A stretch of DNA of 36,049 bases from an uncultured Lachnospiraceae bacterium (GCA_944380185.1 CALWGV010000003.1:1-36049); one strand, 5' to 3'; positions 8,326 through 16,443 are shown, numbered from the stretch's first letter. Numbers and translations: made by a program. The notes: generated from the sequence alone by a model not told the origin.

Positions 8326-8377
8326 ACGCCGCAAACAGCCCGCAGCATCGTCTCGAAGGACTAGCAGTCTTTTTCAT

Positions 8378-9367
8378 TCACCGCTTCGATTCTCCACAGA
8401 TTTCCAGTCTTGCCGATTTTCTGCTGTAATGATAAATCCGATCCGACAGATATTCCTGAGCCTCATTGCCCTCTCTATTGATCTGTGCCAGCATTCGCTG
8501 CATTTCCTCCGCTGAAAGAGACTCCGTCTCCGGCAGAAGAATAACCTCATGGATACTGCTGGGAATGACATAGAACCCGCACCCCTTGCACTCGGCAAAT
8601 TTTCTCAGCAAATTGCCGTTCAGCAGAGCCGCCGCCCCAAAATATCGGCCGGTGTTGCTCAGCACATACATCTCATGGCTCTGCCTGGGCATCAGCTCAG
8701 CAAGTATCTGTTCAGCCAAAATCTCCACATCACGTCCCGTCAGATCTCCCCCTCCGGGCGTCTCCTCGATCTGTCGGGTCAGATCCTCCTGCAAAATATC
8801 GCGGATTACCTGTTCCATCGGCGCAATCTCCTCGCCCAGTCTTTCCCCCGTATTTGCTCCAGCCAAGGCAAACAGCGTCTCCTCGTCGGTCCGCCAGAGC
8901 TCCATCTGACGATTCTGCACCATGGCTGTGCCATTGCCGATAAAATAATTTTCAATCAGGAGATAATACACCACAGCCAGGTCCAAAAATCGGCGATGAG
9001 GAACAGTCGAAAGCATTTCCTCGTTTCTCTCATAGTTGATCAGTTTATAGACAATCCGCGAAGAAACCCGGTCAAACTGCTGAAATTCATCTACATCCAA
9101 GTACAAGCCGCAGCGATTGCGTCGATACTCCTCCAGAATTTCCTCCAAAATCTCATCAACCTCCATCCCTCTCTCAAATGCTTCGTAGAAAGGATGCAGA
9201 TAGATCGTCGGAGATACATTGCTTCCTTCCTCCAAAATACACAGCATTTCTTTCTTGAGGTTATTATTCTTATAAACGGTATGTACGCTTACCCTGGCCT
9301 CCGGTCCCAATCTTCGCTGAAGCAGACCAGGAATCACCTGCAGGAATTCTTCATATGACATATTCAT
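8378..9367 (-). CDS. DUF5688 family protein
   Basis: A 329-residue cytoplasmic protein of the DUF5688 family, common in Lachnospiraceae and without known function. Recognisable stretches are VSVHTVYKNNNLKKEML, SPTIYLHPFYEAFERG, DRVSSRIVYKLINYERNEEML, VPHRRFLDLAVVYYLL and, near the end, MYVLSNTGRYFGAAALL followed by GFYVIPSSIHEVILLP. There is no signal peptide or membrane segment from this start. ATG 9367 follows GGGAGGT at 5 nt; ATG 9361 is an alternative. The frame stays open for 63 further codons upstream with a hydrophobic stretch, but without a ribosome binding site. A promoter lies about 215 nt upstream, so this is probably a single-gene unit with a long leader. Confidence 0.8.
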   Translation of the reverse strand: MNMSYEEFLQVIPGLLQRRLGPEARVSVHTVYKNNNLKKEMLCILEEGSNVSPTIYLHPFYEAFERGMEVDEILEEILEEYRRNRCGLYLDVDEFQQFDRVSSRIVYKLINYERNEEMLSTVPHRRFLDLAVVYYLLIENYFIGNGTAMVQNRQMELWRTDEETLFALAGANTGERLGEEIAPMEQVIRDILQEDLTRQIEETPGGGDLTGRDVEILAEQILAELMPRQSHEMYVLSNTGRYFGAAALLNGNLLRKFAECKGCGFYVIPSSIHEVILLPETESLSAEEMQRMLAQINREGNEAQEYLSDRIYHYSRKSARLEICGESKR

Positions 9368-9580
9368 GTATACCTCCCATGCTGATGTTCCATGCCTGGT
9401 TGCAGACAGACATGCTCTATGAAAAACTGCCGCTGCCGACGGATAGACTTTCAGACGGCTGACCTGAATCAGCATATAATAGAAAAAGCTGCCGGAAAGT
9501 TCGCAGAGACAGGAAAGAGTCAGAAGGGTAAAAGACAAGTTATTTTCACGATTCATAATGGATATACGATCTGTATATTT

Positions 9581-9609
9581 ATCTTATCGCACAGCCTCTT
9601 CTCTGTCAA
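9581..9609 (-). promoter_or_regulatory. promoter of the DUF5688 gene
   Basis: TTGACA, 17 nt, TAAGAT on the minus strand. The stretch 9368-9758 otherwise holds this roughly 205-nt leader, in which I see no known RNA, and the tRNA promoter. Confidence 0.65.
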
Positions 9610-9720
9610 TGGCTGGAAAGAAATTTGCGCATTCCTCCAAAACCATCTGCTGGCGATTCTCATCTTCATGTGATATAAACGGTTACCCAAAAACATATAG
9701 ACAGTTTTTTTAAAAAGTGC

Positions 9721-9749
9721 TTGCCGTTTTTCCTCTATTGTTGTATAAT
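9721..9749 (+). promoter_or_regulatory. promoter of tRNA-Arg
   Basis: TTGCCG, 17 nt, TATAAT, ending 9 nt before the tRNA. Confidence 0.75.
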
Positions 9750-9758
9750 AATACCGTT

Positions 9759-9831
9759 GCACCAGTAGCTCAGGGGATAGAGCAGTGGTTTCCGGAGCCA
9801 CGTGCCGGGGGTTCGAATCCCTCCTGGTGCA
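9759..9831 (+). tRNA. tRNA-Arg(CCG)
   Basis: Complete 73-nt cloverleaf. Acceptor GCACCAG/CTGGTGC, D-stem GCTC/GAGC, anticodon loop TTCCGGA with anticodon CCG (reads CGG), T-loop TTCGAAT, discriminator A. CCA is not encoded. A T7 run follows immediately. Confidence 0.96.
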
Positions 9832-9849
9832 TTTTTTTATTGGCTGTCA

Positions 9850-9893
9850 AAAACTGCCGCTGCAGGAATGGGTGTTCCTGCAGCGGCAGTTTT
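9850..9893. terminator. perfect 19-bp hairpin after tRNA-Arg
   Basis: AAAACTGCCGCTGCAGGAA and its exact complement around the loop TGGGTG. The arms end in A4/T4, so either strand gives a short U-run. It probably ends tRNA transcription. Confidence 0.75.
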
Positions 9894-9901
9894 GCGTTAA
9901 T

Positions 9902-9948
9902 AAAACAGGAACACCGCAGAGTCAAAACTCCCGACGTTCCTGTTTTTT
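9902..9948. terminator. terminator between tRNA-Arg and pnp
   Basis: 11-bp stem AAAACAGGAAC/GTTCCTGTTTT with T6 on the plus strand and TTTTATT on the minus strand. It can end pnp transcription as well as tRNA read-through. Confidence 0.75.
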
Positions 9949-9998
9949 AATTTATTCGGTTATTCGGATTTATCCATCAGCCAGCCGAAAGCAGGAAC

Positions 9999-12122
9999 TT
10001 ACTCTGCCTTCTGTACCGGCTTCCAATCATCCTTCAAATCCGCTTCTCTCATGGTCAGGTTGATGCGGCCCTTCTCGTCGATTTCCAGAACCTTGACGGT
10101 GACGATATCGCCTACATTCACCACATCCTCCACCTTGCCCACTCTGCGGTTGGCCAGCTTGGAGATATGGATCAGGCCATCCTTATTGGGCGCCAGCTGT
10201 ACAAAGGCGCCGAAATTCATCAGACGCACCACCGGACCTGTATAAATCATGCCCGGCTCCGCATCAGTCACTATGCTCTCGATAATGGAAATCGCCTTGG
10301 CAATCATATCGGCATCGGTGCCGCACACACATACCAGACCGGAATCATCAATGTCAATCTGCACACCGGTCTCCTCGATGATCTTGTTGATAACCTTACC
10401 CTGCTTGCCCACCACATCACCGATCTTCTGCGGATCGATCTGAATCTTGTCGATCTTGGGAGCATAGGGGCTCAGTTCCTTTCTAGGCTCGGAGATGACA
10501 GGGGCCATCACCTCATCCAAAATATACGTTCTGGCAATCTTTGTCTTGGCAATAGCCTCCTCGATGATCGGACGAGTCAATCCATGGATCTTGATGTCCA
10601 TCTGGATGGCCGTAATACCCTTGTGGGTACCCGCCACCTTGAAATCCATATCGCCAAAGAAATCTTCCAGACCCTGGATATCCGTCAGCACCACGTAATC
10701 GTCATCCGTATCCCCGGTCACCAGACCGCAGGAGATGCCGGCCACAGCCGTCTTAATCGGCACACCGGCCGCCATCAGCGACAGGGAAGAGGCACATACG
10801 CTGGCCTGAGAAGTGGAGCCGTTGCTCTCCATGGTCTCCGACACCGTGCGAATCGCATAAGGGAACTCTTCCTCCGAAGGAAGCACAGGCACCAGAGCTC
10901 TCTCTGCCAGAGCTCCATGACCGATCTCACGGCGTCCCGGACCTCTGGAGGGTTTGGTCTCACCTACAGAGTAGGAAGGAAAATTGTAGTGGTGCATGTA
11001 TCTCTTGGAAGTGACATTGACATCCAAACCATCCAGTCTCTGGGCCTCAGACAGAGGAGCCAGAGTGCAGATATTCATAATCTGAGTCTGACCGCGGGTA
11101 AACATAGCGCTGCCATGCGTGCGGGGAAGCAGGTCGATCTCCGCAGCCAGCGGACGAATCTCCGTGATCGCCCGTCCATCGGGACGCTTGTGATCCTTCA
11201 GAATCATCTTGCGAACCGTCTTCTTCTGATACTGATAAACCGCTTCGCCAATCAAAGGCAGCCATTCCGGATGACTCTCCTCATAGCGGGCCGCCAGCTC
11301 ATCCTCGATCTGACGAATATTTTCTTCGCGCACCTGCTTTACATCGGTAAAAACAGCCTCCTCCATTCTCTCGGCAGGAACAGCTGTCAGGATATCATTC
11401 CACAGCTCCTCAGGCGTCTCGCAGTGCGTATACTCATGCTTGGGTTTGCCGCACTCAGCCACAATGGTATCGATAAAGGCGATAACCTGCTTATTCAGCT
11501 CATGAGCGGCAAAAATAGCGTCAATCATCACATTTTCCGGCACTTCGTTGGCGCCAGCCTCGATCATGATAACCTTCTCCCTGGTGGAAGCCACCGTCAG
11601 AGCCAGATCAGATACCTTTCTCTGTGCCGAAGTGGGATTAAACACGAACTCGCCGTCGATCAGCCCCACCTGAGTGCTGGAAATCGGGCCGTCAAAGGGA
11701 ATGTCCGAGATCGTGGCCGCAATGGAGGAGCCCAACATGGCGGTCAGCTCAGGGCTGCAGTCCGGATCGACGCACAGCACCAGATTGTCCAGGGTCACAT
11801 CGTTGCGGTAATCTTTCGGGAACAGGGGGCGCATCGGACGGTCGATGACGCGGGAAGTCAGGATGGCATTCTCACTGGCCTTGCCCTCTCTCTTGTTGAA
11901 GCCGCCGGGGATCTTGCCCACAGCATACATTTTCTCCTCATATTCCACGCTCAGCGGAAAGAAATCGATCCCCTCCCTGGGCTTATCGGAAGCCGTAGCG
12001 GTGGATAAGACCACTGTGTCGCCGTAATGCATCAATGCTGCGCCGTTAGCCTGAGCCGCTACACGTCCGATATCCACCCGCAGCGTACGACCAGCCAATT
12101 CCATTGTGTAAGTCTTGTACAT
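9999..12122 (-). CDS. pnp: polyribonucleotide nucleotidyltransferase (PNPase)
   Basis: PNPase degrades RNA 3' to 5' by phosphorolysis and acts as a trimer, often with RNases in a degradosome. The 707-residue product has the full family length. Two RNase PH domains are joined by a helical domain (LAGRTLRVDIGRVAAQANGA near the start; FPSYSVGETKPSRGPGRREIGHGALAERAL in the second core). Then come a KH domain (about 555-615, with IDPQKIGDVVGKQGKVINKI) and an S1 domain (about 620-700, with MIYTGPVVRLMNFGAFVQL). ATG follows AAAGGAGAT. It lies 166 nt after rpsO, the classical rpsO-pnp order. The gap holds the rpsO terminator and a hairpin-rich pnp leader, where RNase III-type control could act. Confidence 0.97.
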   Translation of the reverse strand: MYKTYTMELAGRTLRVDIGRVAAQANGAALMHYGDTVVLSTATASDKPREGIDFFPLSVEYEEKMYAVGKIPGGFNKREGKASENAILTSRVIDRPMRPLFPKDYRNDVTLDNLVLCVDPDCSPELTAMLGSSIAATISDIPFDGPISSTQVGLIDGEFVFNPTSAQRKVSDLALTVASTREKVIMIEAGANEVPENVMIDAIFAAHELNKQVIAFIDTIVAECGKPKHEYTHCETPEELWNDILTAVPAERMEEAVFTDVKQVREENIRQIEDELAARYEESHPEWLPLIGEAVYQYQKKTVRKMILKDHKRPDGRAITEIRPLAAEIDLLPRTHGSAMFTRGQTQIMNICTLAPLSEAQRLDGLDVNVTSKRYMHHYNFPSYSVGETKPSRGPGRREIGHGALAERALVPVLPSEEEFPYAIRTVSETMESNGSTSQASVCASSLSLMAAGVPIKTAVAGISCGLVTGDTDDDYVVLTDIQGLEDFFGDMDFKVAGTHKGITAIQMDIKIHGLTRPIIEEAIAKTKIARTYILDEVMAPVISEPRKELSPYAPKIDKIQIDPQKIGDVVGKQGKVINKIIEETGVQIDIDDSGLVCVCGTDADMIAKAISIIESIVTDAEPGMIYTGPVVRLMNFGAFVQLAPNKDGLIHISKLANRRVGKVEDVVNVGDIVTVKVLEIDEKGRINLTMREADLKDDWKPVQKAE

Positions 12123-12249
12123 AAATATCTCCTTTTCTTTATGATTCAGACAGAAGATATCGAAACTACTGAAAAAACCACCGCCTCAAAACCGGCAAAA
12201 GCCGATGATCTTTTCAGTGGTCTCGTCTACCTTCTGTCCTTTTTTCCGG

Positions 12250-12277
12250 AAAAAGGGTGGATTACTCCACCCTTTTT
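12250..12277 (-). terminator. terminator after rpsO
   Basis: 12-bp stem AAAAAGGGTGGA/TCCACCCTTTTT with a 4-nt loop and T5 on the minus strand. Read-through would feed pnp. Confidence 0.8.
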
Positions 12278-12288
12278 GCCATACGCAG

Positions 12289-12555
12289 TTATTTTCTGAT
12301 ACCCAGGCGGGCGATCAGGCTGCGATATCCCTCGATGTCAATTTTCTTCAGATAATCCAGCAGTCCACGTCTCTGACCAATCATCTTCATCATACCGCGT
12401 CTGGAATGGAAATCCTTCGGATTTTCCTGCAGATGAGCTGTCAGCTCAGCGATTCTGGCGGTAAGGATAGCAATCTGCACCTCAGGCGAACCGGTATCTC
12501 CCTCCTTGCGGCCATACTCAGCGATAATTGCTGCTTTCTTCTCTTTGGAAATCAT
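12289..12555 (-). CDS. rpsO: 30S ribosomal protein S15
   Basis: S15 binds 16S rRNA early in 30S assembly and bridges to the 50S subunit. The 88-residue product is full length and carries the signature stretches [29 protein letters not shown] and [13 protein letters not shown] has TAGGAGGAACAAAAC upstream. It heads an rpsO-pnp unit. The roughly 90-nt leader (12556-12645) can form GC-rich pairings around CCGGTTCCAGCCGG, which might be an S15 autoregulatory site as in other bacteria, but I cannot confirm the fold. Confidence 0.98.
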   Translation of the reverse strand: MISKEKKAAIIAEYGRKEGDTGSPEVQIAILTARIAELTAHLQENPKDFHSRRGMMKMIGQRRGLLDYLKKIDIEGYRSLIARLGIRK

Positions 12556-12647
12556 GTTTTGTTCCTCCTATTCTTTTTATTACTTACTGCCCGCTAAGCC
12601 CCGGCTGGAACCGGCCAGAGACTGAGCGGCAGCGCTCATACTCAAAT

Positions 12648-12676
12648 AAACTACCATGAAATCATCTTTCTGTCAA
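12648..12676 (-). promoter_or_regulatory. probable promoter of rpsO
   Basis: A perfect TTGACA on the minus strand is followed after 17 nt by TAGTTT, a weak -10 box. Confidence 0.5.
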
Positions 12677-12723
12677 GCTGTTTTGCGATGTTTTGCCCAG
12701 CTGATTCACCGTAGAATCACATC

Positions 12724-13353
12724 TCAGCCGTGTCTCATGACAGAGAGCATAACCCGGCAAATAAGAGCAGTCAAAACAGCCGATACGATGGCTTCCGGTA
12801 TGCCCACACCGGCAATAATGGCCAATATAGCCCCGTACACCGTCCTGTATGCTCCGCCGCCAGCCGCCAGATAACTCTCGCCAAAGAACAGATAGATCAT
12901 ATTCATGACCAATAGTGTATTGGTCAACGCTCCGGCTGCTCCGGCCGCTGCCAGTGAGGCCGTCTCCTTCAGGTGACCTGGAATAAATTTCCTTAGTCCC
13001 CGATACACGCCCCAGGACACCGGTCCGATCAAAATTCGAGGGACCAGGCTGATCAGCACACTGTAAAAATTACCGCCATACTCCCCCACCTGATAAAAGG
13101 GAGAAAAGACAAAGCTGGTGGCATTTGGCGCAAAAGTATTCTTCAGCATGCTCGACAGTCCAAACACCAGCCCCAGAAAGGCTCCGTACTTTGGCCCCAG
13201 CAAAATCGCTCCGATAATCACCGGCACCTGAATAATCGTAGCGTTGATTACGCCCAGCGGAATATACCCCAAAACAGGGACGCTGGACATGACAATGATC
13301 AGTCCGGTCAGCACGCCGGCAAAGACCATCTGTCTGGTTTTTGTCTGTTTCAT
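12724..13353 (-). CDS. ECF transporter S-component, pantothenate-type likely
   Basis: Substrate-binding membrane subunit of an energy-coupling factor vitamin importer; it would share the EcfA/EcfT module encoded elsewhere. The 209 residues form about six membrane helices. The N-terminus MVFAGVLTGLIIVMSSVPVLG is typical of S-components for docking to EcfT. GVINATIIQVPVIIGAILLGPKYGAFLGLVFGLSS resembles the pantothenate-specific PanT group, but specificity cannot be proven from sequence. ATG 13353 was chosen because AAGGAGGA lies 8 nt upstream; the 11 codons above it lack a ribosome binding site. It has its own promoter, and no vitamin riboswitch is recognisable in its short leader. Confidence 0.85.
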   Translation of the reverse strand: MKQTKTRQMVFAGVLTGLIIVMSSVPVLGYIPLGVINATIIQVPVIIGAILLGPKYGAFLGLVFGLSSMLKNTFAPNATSFVFSPFYQVGEYGGNFYSVLISLVPRILIGPVSWGVYRGLRKFIPGHLKETASLAAAGAAGALTNTLLVMNMIYLFFGESYLAAGGGAYRTVYGAILAIIAGVGIPEAIVSAVLTALICRVMLSVMRHG

Positions 13354-13404
13354 TTTCAATGTCCTCCTTGCTGCCGCTCCTTTCACCGGATGCAGCGCAT
13401 CTTA

Positions 13405-13433
13405 ATCATAGCCTGACGAGGACGGTTCGTCAA
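13405..13433 (-). promoter_or_regulatory. promoter of the ECF S-component gene
   Basis: TTGACG, 17 nt, TATGAT on the minus strand, about 50 nt before the start codon. Confidence 0.65.
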
Positions 13434-13478
13434 CCTCCCTGCATTTTTCAGAGGGAATAAATTTCAGAAACATTTCGA

Positions 13479-14327
13479 TCAGGACACAAGTTCCAGAATA
13501 AGGCCTGCGGCCACGGCAGCCCCATATACGATTCCCGTGATTTTCAGACTCTCTCTGCGATCCGGATTCATCCGAAAGAGTACCAGGATGCCCACGCCTG
13601 ACCCGGCCAGCAGCCCGGCCATAGCCGCCCCCAAATGCAAAGCTCCCTGCAGATAGAGCTGTGTCATAAGCACAGACGGAGCACAATTGGGGATAAGACC
13701 GACCAGAGCCGCAAGCAGCACGCTGACCAACGGCAGACTCTGCATAAATGCCGCCAGGCTGTCCTCCCCCAAAAAGTGAATGACCAGATTCAGGGCTATT
13801 GTGGCCAGAAACAAAAAGACCGTGATGTTCACCGTATGGCGCAGGGCCGACGGCAGTATACCTGCCTGACAATCACAGTGCTCATGCTCGCACAGTTCGT
13901 GGATCTGAGGTTCCTCGGCCACAGCGTCCCGGCGGAATCGGCCGCCTGCCAGATCCACCAAAAATCCAGCCGCCGCTCCCACCACGAACTTGATAGCCAG
14001 AAGCTTCAAAATCTCCGATACACCGGCCGCCTCCGAAATAAGGATCGGCAGCATTTCATCCGAAGTGGACAAAAAAACAGCGATCAGTGTTCCCCGGCTG
14101 ACCAGCCTGGCTGCATAAAGATTAGCCGCCGCAGTGGAAAAGCCGCACTGGGGAAAGAGTCCGACCGCTGCTCCCAAAAGAGGCCCGGAGCGCCCGGCGC
14201 GGCTGATCAGCTGCCTGGTCCTGGCCGCAGCCCGATGCTCAATATATTCCATGGCCAAATAGGTCAAAAACAAAAAAGGAATCAGCCTTGCGGTATCCCA
14301 CAAGGCATCAAGCAATATGTCCGTCAA
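13479..14327 (-). CDS. ArsP_2-type permease (putative metal exporter)
   Basis: A 282-residue protein with about 8-10 membrane segments from the family annotated as putative manganese transporter or ArsP_2 heavy-metal permease; the substrate is unproven. Two half-repeats carry matching Cys motifs, GLFPQCGFSTAAANLYAARL (about 56-75) and GLIPNCAPSVLMTQLYLQGA. Between them is a soluble loop with a metal-binding look, HELCEHEHCDC. The start is TTG 14327, supported by AGGAG 7 nt upstream; no ATG is available nearby. It follows the small membrane gene by 48 nt, so the two may be cotranscribed. No terminator is visible after it. Confidence 0.8.
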   Translation of the reverse strand: MTDILLDALWDTARLIPFLFLTYLAMEYIEHRAAARTRQLISRAGRSGPLLGAAVGLFPQCGFSTAAANLYAARLVSRGTLIAVFLSTSDEMLPILISEAAGVSEILKLLAIKFVVGAAAGFLVDLAGGRFRRDAVAEEPQIHELCEHEHCDCQAGILPSALRHTVNITVFLFLATIALNLVIHFLGEDSLAAFMQSLPLVSVLLAALVGLIPNCAPSVLMTQLYLQGALHLGAAMAGLLAGSGVGILVLFRMNPDRRESLKITGIVYGAAVAAGLILELVS

Positions 14328-14375
14328 GTTTTTTCTCCTGTTCTTTGTATAGTTGTGCCGAATTGTGTCTGCATG

Positions 14376-14852
14376 CTATGCCTGGCGCAGACCGGCTCTG
14401 CGTGACAGAAGAACCAGTCCGTCATACAGGACACAGACCCCCGACAAAAGCCAGCCCACCGGCTCATCCGTAATTCCCGTGGACAAAAGGCCGAAGGTCA
14501 GCAGAAGAAGTACAAATATCCATATATACCGCACCGCTTTCTCCAGAAAAAATCTCCGCCGGCGAAGCTTCAGCGTTCGCAGGAAGCCTGCCGCAGACAC
14601 CGCCACACCGCCTGCATTCAAAGCAAAGCCCAGCATCGCGCTCTCCCCTTCTCCGGCCCCCAGGATAATATAAGCAATCCCATACAGGACGGACAAAATC
14701 AGATGCAGAACGGCAATCCATAAAATCCAGTGAAAACTATCCTGCGGCAGATAATTTCTGATTCCGGACAGCCTCGATCTCCGCTCTCTCTGCAGCCAGT
14801 TTTTTCTGGACGATTTCCATTGTGACCGGTTTGTTCTTCCCAGTACCTTCAT
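14376..14852 (-). CDS. small membrane protein, unknown; N-terminus uncertain
   Basis: A 158-residue protein: a basic N-terminus, then about four membrane helices (WILWIAVLHLILSVLYGIAYIIL; SAMLGFALNAGGVAVSAAGFL; YIWIFVLLLLTFGLL; GWLLSGVCVLYDGLVLL). I do not recognise the family. The start at 14852 has only a poor ribosome binding site. A second frame runs from ATG 14937 to 14737 and reads a more natural-looking charged helix (MEIVQKKLAAERAEIEAVR) over the same DNA. A single-base frameshift near 14740-14800 could therefore have split one gene, with the membrane part in one frame and the true N-terminus in the other. It lies upstream of the ArsP_2-type gene. Confidence 0.55.
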   Translation of the reverse strand: MKVLGRTNRSQWKSSRKNWLQRERRSRLSGIRNYLPQDSFHWILWIAVLHLILSVLYGIAYIILGAGEGESAMLGFALNAGGVAVSAAGFLRTLKLRRRRFFLEKAVRYIWIFVLLLLTFGLLSTGITDEPVGWLLSGVCVLYDGLVLLSRRAGLRQA

Positions 14853-14992
14853 GGTCTTTTGTACCCTCGCTTACCTCATGGCCGGCAGACCTTTTTCTCC
14901 GTCCGGCACTCCTTTGTTTCGCTGTAAAAGCTATCATATTCTGTTCGATCTGTCAAGGTCTAACGTTTTGCCGAACGGCATATGGATGATGC

Positions 14993-15017
14993 GGGAGGGG
15001 GATTAAATCCCCCTCCC
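14993..15017. repeat. GC-rich hairpin downstream of the lipid kinase gene
   Basis: 10-bp perfect stem GGGAGGGGGA/TCCCCCTCCC with loop TTAAA, about 40 nt after the kinase stop codon. There is no U-tract, so it may act only as a weak terminator or as a 3'-end stabiliser. Confidence 0.6.
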
Positions 15018-15054
15018 CGATTTATCGACTCGTCTGGAATATAAGATGAGAGAC

Positions 15055-15990
15055 TCAGACAATGACGCGAAGCTGTCTGGTCAGGCAGGACAAAGTCACA
15101 TCACTGTGGCTGCCCAGGATTTCGCCGTCGGCGTGGACCACGCAAGGGCGCTCCAGGTGGATGGACAGTTCCTTGCATCGATAGGTCCGCACTGTGTTCA
15201 GCCTGGTGTGAAAACCTCCCAGGGATAAGATCAGAGCGGGAATAACCCGCAGCCGACTGGTGTGGGACATGACGCATATGTCAAACTGTCCGTCGCAGGG
15301 GTCGGCTTTCGGCGCAAATTTAAAGCCCCCGCCCTCATATTTCTGCAGATGGACAGAAACAAAGGCGACATCCCTCAGCGGAATTCTTTTGACACCGTCC
15401 AGAATGAGACTGCCGGAAACGGTTTTCATATGGAGCAATGCCTGAATCCCCAAAACAATATAACTGAGCTTGCTCAAATGGATGCGGCACAAGAATGCCT
15501 TCAGGGGACTTTTGTTGATTCGGCGGCACACATCGGCGTCAAAGCCGATGCCGCTGCTGACCACAAAGCGGCGATGATTGATATCACACAAATCGCAGGA
15601 TGCAACACCATAATCCAGGAAACGGAAATAACGAGGATGCAGAATACGCTGCAATGCCTTTACTGGCTTGGTCGGAAGTTTCAGACTTCTGGCAAAATCA
15701 TTGCCGGAACCGGTGGGAATATACCCCACCGTCACTCGAGACGATACATTCAGGCCATCTATGACTTCATTGAGAGTGCCGTCCCCTCCGACAGCTACGA
15801 TGACCCGGTTGCCGTCCTCCTCATTGGCCCGGGAAGTAATCTTTGCAGCCAGATCACGGGCATGCCCCGGGTATTCTGTCAGATAAGCCTGATAGTCAGC
15901 TGAGCTTTTTTCCAGCTCTGCCTTGAGCTGAAGCCAGATCTGATATCCCTTCCCGGAACGGGAGTGGGGATTTACAATAAAATAGTACAT
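15055..15990 (-). CDS. diacylglycerol kinase-family lipid kinase
   Basis: A 311-residue soluble or membrane-associated kinase with the DAGK catalytic fold (YegS/DgkB-like), phosphorylating a diacylglycerol or related lipid with ATP. FIVNPHSRSGKG opens the nucleotide fold. VGGDGTLNEVIDGL and YIPTGSGNDFARSL are the signature loops. The C-terminal sandwich ends with the usual HADGEILG. ATG 15990 was chosen because the family starts directly at YYFIVNP and GAGGT lies 6 nt upstream; the in-frame extension to 16104 has no ribosome site. Family is clear, exact lipid substrate is not. It has a structured leader of about 130 nt. Confidence 0.92.
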   Translation of the reverse strand: MYYFIVNPHSRSGKGYQIWLQLKAELEKSSADYQAYLTEYPGHARDLAAKITSRANEEDGNRVIVAVGGDGTLNEVIDGLNVSSRVTVGYIPTGSGNDFARSLKLPTKPVKALQRILHPRYFRFLDYGVASCDLCDINHRRFVVSSGIGFDADVCRRINKSPLKAFLCRIHLSKLSYIVLGIQALLHMKTVSGSLILDGVKRIPLRDVAFVSVHLQKYEGGGFKFAPKADPCDGQFDICVMSHTSRLRVIPALILSLGGFHTRLNTVRTYRCKELSIHLERPCVVHADGEILGSHSDVTLSCLTRQLRVIV

Positions 15991-16124
15991 AGACAACCTC
16001 GGATTTTTATCTTTACACAAATGTCGGATACGAAATCCGGGTGCAGCCCATCCGACGCGGGAAAGCGCACCTATATTTGTATCCGCAAAAATGGTACCGG
16101 ACAAGATATGCCGTCAGCAAATTT

Positions 16125-16167
16125 ATTATAGCATAGGGCTTTGAAAATGAACATAGGGCGACCCTAT
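16125..16167 (-). promoter_or_regulatory. promoter of the lipid kinase gene with possible operator
   Basis: TATAAT (16130-16125) has a poor -35 box (TGTTCA) after 17 nt. The palindrome ATAGGG-CGA-CCCTAT (16153-16167) touches the -35 box, and a further CATAGGGC copy lies at 16132-16139. The placement fits an operator, but the regulator is unknown. Confidence 0.45.
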
Positions 16168-16218
16168 TGTTTATGAAAAATTTATGGATAATATGGGGAA
16201 ATTGGTTGGAAAAAGCAG

Positions 16219-16251
16219 AAAAAAAATCCGAGAGAAAAACTCTCGGATTTT
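16219..16251 (-). terminator. terminator of the tRNA-Val/tRNA-Met unit
   Basis: Stem AATCCGAGAG/CTCTCGGATT with a short A/T loop and T8 on the minus strand. Confidence 0.9.
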
Positions 16252-16261
16252 AACTGCAAAG

Positions 16262-16335
16262 TAGCGGAAGGGAGACTTGAACTCTCGACACCACGGGTAT
16301 GAACCGTGTGCTCTAGCCAGCTGAGCTATTCCGCC
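16262..16335 (-). tRNA. tRNA-Met(CAT), elongator
   Basis: 74-nt cloverleaf with acceptor GGCGGAA/TTCCGCT (G1-U72 wobble as in the Bacillus elongator), anticodon stem CACGG/CCGTG and loop TTCATAC. The three G-C pairs of initiator tRNA are missing, so it is an elongator. The T-stem GAGAG/CTCCC has one A-C mismatch, which is unusual. CCA is not encoded. Confidence 0.93.
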
Positions 16336-16339
16336 ACGA

Positions 16340-16412
16340 TGGGGCCTACAGGGCTCGAACCTGTGACCCTCTGCTTGTAAGGCAGATGCTCTCCCAGCTG
16401 AGCTAAGACCCC
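16340..16412 (-). tRNA. tRNA-Val(TAC)
   Basis: 73-nt cloverleaf. Acceptor GGGGTCT/AGGCCCC, anticodon stem TCTGC/GCAGA with loop CTTACAA (anticodon TAC), T-stem ACAGG/CCTGT. CCA is not encoded. It is 4 nt upstream of tRNA-Met in the same transcript. Confidence 0.96.
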
Positions 16413-16443
16413 GTTTTGCTGTCCGTTCCCGAACTGCTTTGCT

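Noticed and set aside
9368-9556. 63-codon in-frame extension of DUF5688 with a hydrophobic, signal-like stretch
   Set aside because: No ribosome site at its ATG, while 9367 has one, and the recognisable family sequence starts there.
10167-12008. 613-codon plus-strand open frame
   Set aside because: Lies entirely opposite pnp; His/Arg/Gln-rich composition typical of an antisense shadow, no ribosome site.
13636-14405. 256-codon plus-strand open frame
   Set aside because: Opposite the ArsP_2-type permease, whose duplicated Cys motifs prove the minus strand; composition is shadow-like.
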